From NCBI GenBank assembly GCA_963662155.1, contig OY759261.1, forward strand, positions 33,192,459 through 33,256,458: a stretch of 64,000 nt of DNA, given 5' to 3'. Numbering within the stretch: position 1 is the stretch's first letter; every line of letters begins with the position of its first letter. This DNA is from Lamellibrachia columna. Lineage: Eukaryota; Annelida; Polychaeta; Sabellida; Siboglinidae. The notes under the pieces were generated by a model. That model searched no databases, was not told where the DNA came from, and saw nothing but the letters and a program-made list of their open reading frames with translations. Positions 36,349 to 47,100 of this stretch are shown here, in pieces. The position numbers and the translations under genes are program-made.

Positions 36349-37339
36349 ATGATTTTGCACAAGCCAGTAAAATGTTTAATTTCATCATTTATGCTGATGA
36401 CACAACCTTATCAAGTACTTTAAATACTTTTAATGATAACATACAAAATGACAATTTAGAATCTTTAATAAATGATGAACTTTTAAAAATAAATAAATTA
36501 TCATTAAACATTGCAAAATTTAAATATATGACATTCAAAAGGACAAATAAAAATGTACAGATGCTTACACTGAAGATAGATAATATAAATATTGAACAAG
36601 TTAAGGAATTTAATTCCTTAGGTTTAATTATTGATACAAATTTGAACTGGAAAAGACATACTGAAAAAATTTCAAACGCATGTTCTAAAAAGATTGGTAT
36701 TTTAAATAAATTAAAACATGTTATCACAACAAATTAAAACGTTATTATATAATTAATTAATTGTACCACACATTAACTATTGCATCATGGCTTGGGGTTT
36801 TCAAACAAATAGAAAAATAAAACTTCAAAAGAAAGCTTTGTGAATTATTACCTTAAGTAATTATAATTCCCACACAGAGCCACTCCATAAAAAACTCAGC
36901 ATGTTAAAAGTAGGTGACAAATTACAACAATTAAAATTATAAATATTTGCATAACAATTGACCAGTTTATTTACAAAACTGGATGAAAATCTTCAACTAT
37001 GACATACATAATTATGATACACGAATCAAGAATGAAATATATACTTATAAAACTAAACACGAATTTGCAAAAAAAAGTCTTCGGCATAATTTACCATTGT
37101 TACTTAATAATATTCCCACAATAGTAAAGGAAAAGCTTAATACACACAGCTTACAAGGATTTGCTCAGTATGCAAAACTAAATTTTTTACAAAATTATCA
37201 AGATTCGTGAACAAGGCAAAATTGCTATATATGTATGCAACATTAAAAATACAACCACCTGTCACCCTTATACTAAAAGGCGCCTAAACTGCAAACACAC
37301 ATAATCAAGCGAGAATAGTAATACACGATCACGCACATG

Positions 37340-37432
37340 CACATGAACAAGCACACACATGCATGCATGCATGCATGCATGCATGCACGCACGCACGCAT
37401 GCACGCACGCACGCACGCACACACACACAATC
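37340..37432. repeat. (GCAT)n / (GCAC)n / (CA)n microsatellite
   Basis: GCATGCATGC grades into GCACGCACGC and then ACACACACAC, within the 3' region of the LINE. Confidence 0.95.
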
Positions 37433-37799
37433 AGAGATGATAGTATTTATTTTCTCTTCTCGGAAGAATTATATATGTTTGACAAACTGATTTAGTTTAA
37501 TTTTATTTTGCAAGGTGGCTCCTCGATAGCGACTATCAAAGTTTTAGAGGAGTCTCCTGACCCTATTTGTTTGTTTACCTTAATACATACCATGTTTACT
37601 TATAACCATATACACCTGTATTATTTAAAATTATAATTTTACATGGATATATATGTATTATGTGAAATGTATTATGGGTCAAATAAAAAATATTTCTTCT
37701 TCACGAAGAAGGCTCTATGTCACCTTACTTGAAATATCATCTCGTCAGGTTTTTCGCCACATAATATTTTTTTTCGGCGCTCTGTTATCTGACGAAGCT

Positions 37800-38325
37800 A
37801 AGCATAAGGCTCCAACACATAACATATAATTTATAAAACATGTAACATTTGTTGTGTTGTCTATTGTAGGATACAGTATAAACACATAACATATATGACA
37901 CATGTAACATTTGTTGTGTTGTCTATTGTAGGATACACTATAAACACATAACATATATGACACATGTAATATTTGTTGTGTTGTCTATTGTAGGATACAC
38001 TATAAACACATAACATATATGACACATGTAATATTTGTTGTGTTGTCTATTGTAGGATACACTATAAACACATAACATATATGACACATGTAATATTTGT
38101 TGTGTTGTCTATTGTAGGATACACTATAAACACATAACATATATGACACATGTAATATTTGTTGTGTTGTCTATTGTAGGATACACTATAAACACATAAC
38201 ATATATGACACATGTAATATTTGTTGTGTTGTCTATTGTAGGATACACTATAAACACATAACATATATGACACATGTAATATTTGTTGTGTTGTCTATAG
38301 TAGGATACACTATAAACACATTGTT
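37800..38325 (+). repeat. 62-bp minisatellite carrying the exon 1 border, left part
   Basis: Unit: TTGTCTATTGTAGGATACAC then TATAAACACATAACATATAT then GACACATGTAATATTTGTTGTG. TTGTCTATT recurs at 62-bp spacing (37981, 38043). About 8 units, the first diverged. Each contains TGTCTATTGTAG/GATAC, which looks like a splice acceptor. The array resumes at 40546 after a LINE insertion and ends directly in exon 1 of the HEPN gene. Confidence 0.96.
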
Positions 38326-40545
38326 CGTTCGTTCGTCCATCGCGAAGTGATGAGGACCACTTCAGTCATCCGGGGGTTGAGGGGGGCTGGGTTGATCTGT
38401 GAGTAACCAGGTGGCTGAAAAGGCCAATCTGTGTCTGGAAGATTCTCTGGCAGTGTGGACAGGGGATGGCAGCCGCATGTGTTGTCGGGGGGTCGCTGGC
38501 TCTTGACTTTCTGGCTTTCCTCCATTTTTCTGCTGCAGCAGTTCTGTTTGCCTCACAGGTTGCTGCGCCTTTGTACAAGGAGGAGCGCCACTCAGCAAGG
38601 TCCTGAGCAGCGTGTTCCCATGTGTTGGGGTTGATGGCATATGCTTTCACGGTGATTTTCATACAGCATACAGAAGGTATCTGATGATGTCTGTCATGAC
38701 CTTGGTTTTTGCTTGAAGCCTAGTGAGGTTGAACATCTTTCCGTCCATTCGGTATCTGATCTAAAATCTCTAAAAATCTCTCATCTCTAAAAGCATCCAT
38801 CAACATGGCGGAGAACATTAGAATGAACAGTGATGGTGCTAGGACGCATCCTTGTTTCACACCGTTTGTGACAGGGAAAGGCCCAGATGTCTCATCGTTG
38901 TCCTGAACCCTTGCTTGCCATCGTGAAATTGTTTCACCATGGCGATGAACTTCCGTGGGCAGCCGTACTTGGACATGATCCTCCACAGGCTCTCATGACT
39001 GACAGTGTTGAAGGCCTTGGTCAGATCGACGTAGGTGCAGCAAACACCATGTCTATGGTTCCGCACTCTTTCCGGAATTCACACTTGCTCTGTGGAAGGA
39101 GTCCCTGGTCGAGGTGCAGTGTGAGACGGTTGAGCAGGATCTTGGTGAGTGTCTTGCCTGCGATGGAGAGGAGTTAAATGCCTCGGTGGTTTTCGCAGGA
39201 CTGACGGTTTCCTTTGCATTTGTACAGATGTATGATTGAAGCATCTTTGAAATCCTGCGGGATAGTCTCTTGCTGCCACATGAGTATAAACAGCTGGTGG
39301 ATTTTTTCCAGTCAGAGCTGTGCCACCTTCCTTGTAGACCGTGGCCGGGATTGAATCTGAACCAGGAGCTTTGCAAACAGAGAAGACGAATGGCTTTCTG
39401 GGTCTCTGATAGAGTTGGTGGGTCATCCAGTGCTTCATTTGTTGGGACTTGGGGCAGGCGGTTGATGGCTTCATTGGTGATGGCTGAAGGATGATTTAAG
39501 ACATTGCTGAAATGTTCAGCCCATCTGTCAACAGTCTTCGTCTAGTCAGTGATCAGTGTGTTCCCATCTGCGCTGAGGATAGGGGATGGTCCGGATGACG
39601 TAGGGCCGTTGACTTCCTTCACCGCGTCAGAATTTTTTCATGTCAGCATAGCCTTGAATCTCGTCAGCTTTGTTGCTCGTCCAGGAGTCCTGCATCTGAC
39701 GGAGTTTCTGCTGTACAGTCCTACGTGTAGTTTCTGTTGTACAGTCCTACATGTAGTTTCTGCTGTACAGTCCTACGTATAGTTTCTGCTGTACAGTCCT
39801 ACGTGTAGTTTCTGCTGTACAGTCCTACGTGTATTTTTGAAGGCGTCTTTCTTGTGTCTGGACTTTGGATCGTTCAAGTAGGCTTTGTGGAGGCGATGTT
39901 TCTCATCCAACAACTGCTCGATCGTGTTGCAGTTCTCGTCAAACCAATCCTTGTGCTTTCGGTAAGAGGGCCCTAGGATCTCTGTAGTGGTGTTGTAGAC
40001 CAGCTCTCGGAGGGTCGCCCAGTCTGTCTCCACATTCTGACTGTCCAGGGGGGTGGAGTCAAGTCGTTCTTCCAGGGTGTCAACAAAGGATTGTTTGTTG
40101 ACAGTGTTTTTCAGTGTGGTGATGTTGAGCCGTTTATGAGTCTTCTTTCCTTGGGGGTATCTCTTGTGTTGGATGCGGATGTTGAGCTTGGAGATAATGA
40201 GGCGGTGATCGGTCCAGCACTCAGCGCCACACATGGATTTGGTCACTCGTACATCCTGCCTGTCCCTCTTCCTGACAATGACGTAGTTGATGAGATGCCA
40301 ATGCTTAGAACGAGAGTGCATCCATGTCGTCCTATTGCGGGTAGGAAGGCGGTAGTCTGTGTTAGTGATCAGTAGTTAATTTTCCACGCAAGTCTGCAGC
40401 AGTAGAAGGCCATTGCTGTTGCATCGGCCGACGCCATACTTCCCAATAACTACGTCCTAGGAGATGTTGTCAGAGCCTACTCTTGCATTGCACTCACCTA
40501 GGATGATGAGTTTGTCATGGTTGGGCCGTAGGCACTGACGATAGT
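38326..40545 (-). mobile_element. LINE, minus strand, inserted in the 62-bp array
   Basis: Minus-strand order: endonuclease C-terminal part and linker (40321-39773: S-K-H-W-H-L-I-N-Y-V-I-V-R-K-R-D-R-Q-D-V, then W-T-D-H-R-L-I-I-S-K). RT follows at 39474-38720 in several frames, with Y-V-D-L-T-K-A-F-N-T-V-S-H-E-S-L-W (about 39030) and F-P-V-T-N-G-V-K-Q-G-C-V-L-A-P-S-L-F (about 38875). The active-site region after about 38720 is missing. A C-terminal C2H2-like finger C-P-H-C-Q-R-I-F-Q-T-Q-I-G-L-F-S-H-L-V-T-H lies at about 38465-38400. The 3' end is (CGAA)n-like (plus-strand TTGTTCGTTCGTTCGTCC). Clade not assigned. Frames are broken; inactive. Confidence 0.9.
39713..39837. repeat. 26-bp tandem repeat inside the LINE, about 4.5 units
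   Basis: CTGTACAGTCCTACGTGTAGTTTCTG repeated with small changes. It lies at the point where the endonuclease-RT linker coding sequence (minus strand, ...R-R-T-V-Q-Q-K-L) should continue. Confidence 0.95.
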
Positions 40546-40670
40546 GAAATAGCATATATAACACATGTAACATTTGTTGTGTTGTCTATTGTAGGATACA
40601 CTATAAACACATAACATATTTGACACATGTAATATTTGTTGTGTTGTCTATTGTAGGATACGCTATAAAC
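40546..40670 (+). repeat. 62-bp minisatellite, right part, abutting exon 1
   Basis: About two more units, the last reading TTGTCTATTGTAG/GATACGCTATAAACACC and running straight into the start codon context. Confidence 0.95.
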
Positions 40671-40676
40671 ACCGCC

Positions 40677-41174
40677 ATGGCAACACCCTTGGCTGCTGCG
40701 GGGGTGATTGGCCAGTTAAACAACCCAGAATACCTGAACTGGGTTAAGGCCACGCGTGCGGTGCACATCACCATGGAAGCCATGAGAACATTCTGTCAAG
40801 TTAAGATGCAAGACTTACACCAGCAGCTGCTGCTCAAACATGGAGGGACACAATGCAGTGGTACATGTTCTTCGACAAACATTACGTATAACAGAAGCAC
40901 CAACAACTATGTGATGAACTGTCCCAACAGTGTTTGTTCTGGATGGCTGGCTGACATCGTGGCAGAGCGAGCCACAACAACAACCAGACTGACATTTGGC
41001 AACTGTGACATCAGTCAGTGGCCTGTTCAACCATGGCAAATTGCCAAAGCTTTCATGAACAAACAGGAGCCTTCCAGTGTCAGTCCTAATGACACTGATG
41101 CATCGGGCATACTGCAGCTACTGAAGAATTGCAAATATTTCACCCCTTTCCTGGACACGAGTAAAGCTCACGTG
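40677..41174 (+). CDS. HEPN gene exon 1 (N-terminal CXorf38-like domain)
   Basis: Start chosen at ACCGCCATGG, an ideal Kozak context; an in-frame ATG 57 bp upstream lies within the minisatellite and is less likely. It encodes 166 residues. L-N-N-P-E-Y-L-N-W-V-K-A-T-R (about 14-27) matches the L-N-x-x-E-Y-K-N-W-V-K-A-G start of CXorf38. Cysteines in Q-C-S-G-T-C and N-C-P-N-S-V-C-S-G-W, and then F-G-N-C, match the family's Cys pattern and may bind zinc. W-P-V-Q-P-W-Q-I-A-K-A-F-M matches the family's W-P-V-x-x-W-E-V-A-K-A-F-M. The donor is CACGTG/GTAAGA, phase 0. Confidence 0.88.
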
Positions 41175-44100
41175 GTAAGATGATATATTTGTTTAGAAGT
41201 TGTGTGCACAAACACATTTACCTTCACGGTTTATTTCATTGTCTCACTCATCATACCAGAATTGTTTGACACAGTAATGATCAATTATCGTAAAGTAGAT
41301 CAATGTCCAATGTTAGAGTCCCGGAAATCTAAGCGCATCTGCACAACGAATATGTACTAAACAAGTTACTACTCTCGAGTGCCAAATAAACGTATAGGCC
41401 AAATAATAGTATAGGGTGGCAAATCGGTCAAATTTAATAATAGTATAGTGGCCAATAACAGTATGGGGGCAAATCGGTCAAAACAAACAGTAGTACAGTG
41501 CGAAAAAGTCACTAGTATATTTGTCTTTTTTTAGCGCTGAAGCAATTTTTTACTCGACGTGGAGCCAAGGCGCCCCTGGAAAACCACGCGGATTGCCGTG
41601 TATTTATTATTATTTTATTATTCTGTTGAATATGTATAAACTTTATGCATATTCGCGTCACCGCACATATAGTAACTGCATTTTATAAATATAAAAACCG
41701 GGGAATTTCCCGGTTTTAAATGGACATTAGTTTTATTGAATTGGATACGCAAGCCCGTTTCAGGGGAAACTGCCAGCAGCCGGTTACGACCGGTTTGAGG
41801 CGCTGCGGCCATTTGCAGTCGGTTTATGCGGTGATAATGGCGTTTGAACTAGTAATATACCATGTTGAGCTCCCGAGAACTAAGGATTCTGAACGATTAA
41901 TCTAATCATGGCAATATAACGTTCTAACGCTTCGGGATCAAAATCAAGGATCCTCAGAAGCACAGGATCCTGCTAAATTCACGACTGTCGCTCAAAAGGA
42001 TGAAAACGTAGCCGTCAGAGGGAGCCACATGCAGCTCCAGTTGGGAACAAGTTATTTTAGCGCGAGCGGTAAACCGCTCTGTGGATGATTGATTAGCACT
42101 CGCAATAGGGAGTGAGAGCGATTGCTCTCCTAAAAATGATACCCAGCATAATTTGCTGGCACAAATGTTTAAATTTAATAATACTATAGTGCCAAATAAG
42201 GTGCGTATAGGGTGGCATTTTTCATCAAATAAATACGCGTATAGGGATGCTTAATCGGCACCCAAGAGTACAGCTGTCAACATAAATCCACATTTCTGGC
42301 CTTGGTTTGTTTGTGGTCCTATCAACTGAAAGTTTGTCCTTAGTCTCTTGGTGGTGCTGTCAACTGAAAGTTTGTGTTTGGTCTGTTGGTGGTGCCTGTC
42401 AACTGAATGTTCATGCTTGGTCTGTTAGTGGTGCTGTCAATTGACAGTTTGTCCTTTGTCTCTAGGTGGTGCTGCCAGCTGACAGTTTGCCATTGGTTTC
42501 TTGGTGGTGCTATCAACTGAATTTTTTGTCTTTCTTTTCTTGGTGAAGCTGTCAATTGACAGTGTTAAAGCATTTTCATAGGTATGGTCTCTCAATCATG
42601 GAATAGGTTTTATTGTGTTCAGCTTGTCCATGTATTTTCCCTCAGATATGGCATCTATGTTTGTAATGTATGTTCCATTTATGTTATATTTCTCAATTTA
42701 TCACTGTCCAAAAACCTTTTCGATGGGTGTGGTGGCTTGGTGATAAGGTGCCGGACCCCACATTGCCTGTGCATCAAGCACAAAACACAAATCCAGTAAC
42801 TAATTTAATTAATGTGTTTGGTTTGTTTTGTCATTGCCTGTTCTGATTTTATTTTATCAAACACATTTAGGTGCAAAAAGTTCGAAACTGTGTCATGCAC
42901 ACGTCAACCATGAAAGTAACGACCGCTGACCTGTCAACGTACATGACGAATATGATTGACTTACTACAGGACAACCGTTACCTGCTGAATGACCGTGTGG
43001 CACAACTGGCAGCACAACAAGTGCAACAGGTAGGTTTAACAAGGTGTAACAAGGTGTAACTAGGTTTAACAAGGTGTAACTAGGTTTAACAAGGTGTAAC
43101 TAGGTTTAACAAGGTGTAACTAGGTTTAACAAGGTGTAACTAGGTTTAACAAGGTGTAACTAGGTTTAACCAGGTGTAACTAGGTTTAACCAGGTGTAAC
43201 TAGGTTTAACAAGGTGTAACTAGGTTTAACCAGGTGTAACTAGGTTTAACCAGGTGTAACTAGGTTTAACCAGGTGTAACTAGGTTTAACCAGGTGTAAC
43301 TAGGTTTAACCAGGTGTAACTAGGTTTAACCAGGTGTAACTAGGTTTAACCAGGTGTAACTAGGTTTAACCAGGTGTAACTAGGTTTAACCAGGTGTAAC
43401 TAGGTTTAACCAGGTGTAACTAGGTTTAACCAGGTGTAACTAGGTTTAACAAGGTGTAACTAGGTTTAACAAGGTGTAACTAGGTTTAACAAGGTGTAGC
43501 TAGGTTTAACAAGGTGTAGCTAGGTTTAACAAGGTGTAACTAGGTTTAACAAGGTGTAACTAGGTGTAACAAGGTGTAACTAGGTTTAACAAGGTGTAAC
43601 TAGGTTTAACAAGGTGTAACTAGGTTGCCATCCCAAACAACAAGTTCCTGATGGGAAGTGGACAAGGAAGCCATTGGCTTATTGAGAGTCCAACAATTTT
43701 CTCATCTATGTGTAGCCCACCCTTATCAAATATCTGTCAATTCTATTTTTTTTTAAATTCACACTACTAGCATTAACACAATCATTTGACAGTTTGTTCC
43801 ATTCATTTATCACCCTCTGTGAGAAAGAGTACTTTCTCATGTCCAACCTACACTGCTCCTTAACTAATGCTACTTTATGTCCTCTGGTTCTACTGCCTTT
43901 AAGTTTGAAGAACATATTCCTGTCAACATCCTCATAACCATTCACTATTTTAAACACTTCTATTTCGTCTCCTCTTAGTCTCCTGGTCTCTAGTGTTATC
44001 AAACCACATTGTAATAAGTGACTTTCGTAACTAAGGTCTCTCAATTCTGGAATCATTTTAGTTGCTCTTCGTTGTATTCTTTCTAGCTTGTCTATGTCCT

Positions 44101-47100
44101 TTTTACGATATGGTCTCCATGCTTGAATACAATATTCCAAATGTGGTCTAACTATAAGGTAACATTTACATGTATTGAAAACAAATGGGGTGTCATTGTT
44201 ATATGGAACTATTGTTGTGTGTGCGAGCATGCATGCGTGTGTGTTTGATATTCTTTTTATGCATCTCTTGATGCACTGTATTGAACCCTTCTTGTTATAT
44301 CCAGACCACTCCAATTGATGTGAGAGACGCAGCATTCATCTCTTGATGCAGTGTATTGAACCCTCCTTGTTAGATCCACACCACTCCAGTTGATGTGAGA
44401 GATGCAGCATTCATCTCTTGATGCAGTGTATTGAACCCTCCTTGTTAGATCCAGACCACTCCAATTGATGTGAGAGACACAGCATTCATCTCTTGATGTA
44501 GTGTATTGAACCCTCCTTGTCAGATCCAGACCACTCCAATTGATGTGAGAGACGCAGCATTCATCTCTTGATGCAGTGTATTGAACCCTCCTTGTTAGAT
44601 CCAGACCACTCCAATTGATGTGAGAGATGCAGCATTCATCTCTTGATGTACTGTATTGAACCCTCCTTGTTATATCCAGACCACTCCAATTGATGTGAGA
44701 GATGCAGCATTCATCTCTTGATGTACTGTATTGAACCCTCCTTGTTAGATCCAGACCACTCCAATTGATGTGAGAGATGCAGCATTCATCTCTTGATGCA
44801 GTGTATTGAACCCTCCTTGCTAGATCCAGACCACTCCAATTGATGTGAGAGACACAGCATTCATCTCTTGATGTAGTGTATTGAACCCTCCTTGTTAGAT
44901 CCAGACCACTCCAATTGATGTGAGTGATGCAGCATTCATCTCTTGATGTACTGTATTGAACCCTCCTTGTTAGATCCAGACCACTCCAATTGATGTGAGA
45001 GATGCAGCATTCATCTCTTGATGCACTGTATTGAACCCACCTTGTTAGATCCAGACCACTCCAATTGATGTGAGAGATGCAGCATTCATCTCTTGATGTA
45101 GTGTATTGAACCCTCCTTGTTAGATCCAGACCACTCCAATTGATGTGAGAGATGCAGCATTCATCTCTTGATGTAGTGTATTGAACCCTCCTTGTTAGAT
45201 CCAGACCACTCCAATTGATGTGAGTGATGCAGCATTCATCTCTTGATGTACTGTATTGAACCCTCCTTGTTAGATCCAGACCACTCCAATTGATGTGAGT
45301 GATGCAGCATTCAAGGCACAAGAATGCCAGGCATGGCGACATGCACTCTCTGCAGCAGACAAACGACGCAGAAAGGTAATTATCGAACAGTAATTAGGCA
45401 AATACATTCTCAGAGTACCGCAAATGTAATATTATCAATAAAGTGCGACATCATATAACTAGTCTAGAGTAAAATTTACAAAATTTTTGGTACACACATA
45501 ATATGAGTGAAGTATCATATCAGTACGTTAAGTTAATATTGTTTTCCATCTTCCCAATGTAACTGCAATGTTTATTTTGTTATGTTTAATGCTCCCCTTA
45601 TTGTGATAAACCATAATATATAAAATGTGTGTCTAATGTTTATACAAGGGTACGAACATGTAACATATCTAATTATATCCCAACATTATTGAGTAGAACA
45701 AATGCTTGTATTATCCTTCAGGTTATCCATATAGGTTATTATTGAATTGTTTTATATTGCTATTGATATCAATGCCAATGATGCTGCATTTTATGGACAT
45801 TACTTGTTCTATGTTACTAAAGTAGTCAAGCGCACATGTCTACACAATATTATTGTCATATACCGGGGCATGGGTAAACATAAAAACTGTATCATTACAT
45901 ATTCGTGACATTCAGAACATTAACAATTCGTGGGCTGAACATTAAGGATATGTTGAAGTTCATCAACCCTGATTTTGACCTTTCAGAATATATCCTGTAT
46001 GTTACTGGACTAGTTGATATTACACTATTCGCTCTATTGCTGAGCTTCCAGTCCACCATAAACACTGACGTTGAATTATGCTCCTTATTACTGGTTCTGA
46101 TTTAAAATTTTCAACATGTGCCTCATTTCATTAGTTACGTTGTATTTTCAGATGATTCGGAAAATTGTGGCATCTAACCGTGCACTGGAGGATCGTCTGC
46201 AGGCAGAGATTAAAGAAGTCAAACGGACATTGCAAGGTAGGCATGTGCTCCGTGTTTTCTAACGGCCGCCCCCTCTCTTCATCTTTCATCCTCCCCCGAT
46301 CTTCTCATGTCCCTCCTCACGCAGTCCTCCCATCTCAGCTGTGGCCTTCCCCTTTTCCTGCATCCTTGATGTTTTTCCACCTCTGCTCTCTGCTAGTTTG
46401 CTTGCATCCATTCTTACCAAGTGGCCTGCCCATCTCATCCTGCTTCTCACCAATCTTCCTGCATATTGTTTTAAAAATGACAATGAAGTGATGCAACCTT
46501 TGCATTTATGACACACTTGCCAGTAGCTCTAGGTTTGGTTGTTTAGTACAAATAGCTAATAATTTATGACATACTTGCCAGTAACTCTAGGCTTGGTTGT
46601 TTAGTACAAATAGCTAATAATTTATGACATACTTGTCAGTAACCCTAGGATTGGTTGTTTAGTACAAATAGCTAATCATTTATGACACTTGTCAGTAACC
46701 CTAGGATTGGTTGTTTAGTACAAATAGCTAATCATTTATGACATACTTGTCAGTAACCCTAGGATTGGTTGTTTAGTACAAATAGCTAATCATTTATGAC
46801 ATACTTGCCAGTAACTCTAGGTTTGGTTGTTTACTACAAATAGCTAATCATTTATGACATACTTGTCAGTAACTCTAGGTTTGGTTGTTTACTACAAATA
46901 GCTAGTCATTTATGACACACTTGCCAATAACTCTAGGTTTGGTTGTTTACTACAAATAGCTAATCATTTATGACATACTTGCCAGTAACTCTAGGTTTGG
47001 TTGTTTACTAAAAATAGCTAATCATTTATGACATACTTGTCAGTAACTCTAGGTTTGGTTGTTTACTACAAATAGCTAGTCATTTATGACACACTTGCCA

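Larger units (their letters stand above)
35010..37705 (+). mobile_element. Second LINE lineage, plus strand, ORF2 from pre-RT region to 3' end
   Basis: Different from the CR1 copies. Open pieces at 35042-35353 and 35350-35637 have K-S-T-W-I-N-Q-G-L-L-A-S-I, N-T-W-K-T-I-N-E-I-L and F-N-A-C-F-T-N-I-G-N-H-L-A, the usual linker between endonuclease and RT. RT follows in broken frames: Y-G-F-R-P-K-H-S-T-E (about 36010), I-Y-L-D-L-S-K-A-F-D-T-T-D-H (about 36105), G-I-P-P-G-S-I-L-G-P (about 36285) and the intact I-Y-A-D-D-T site at 36390-36401. The C-terminus lies at 36983-37210. The 3' end has GGGTCAAATAAAAAATATTTCTTCTTC. Jockey-superfamily by motif; clade not decided. Multiple stops; dead. Confidence 0.87.

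Noticed and set aside
42725..42800. tRNA-Leu-like GGTGTGGTGGCTTGGTGATAAGGTGCCGGACC, possible SINE head
   Set aside because: The A-box half is suggestive, but no B box follows at the right distance and no stems form.
44257..45342. 361-codon minus-strand frame with a C-C-I-S-H-I-N-W-S-G-L-D-L-T-R-R repeat
   Set aside because: Antisense of the 75-bp array; 75 is a multiple of three, so the frame stays open by default. The plus strand of the last unit is the real exon 3.
45905..46105. 66-codon plus-strand frame with hydrophobic end just before exon 4
   Set aside because: No splice signals in frame, and it stops before the exon 4 acceptor; likely chance.
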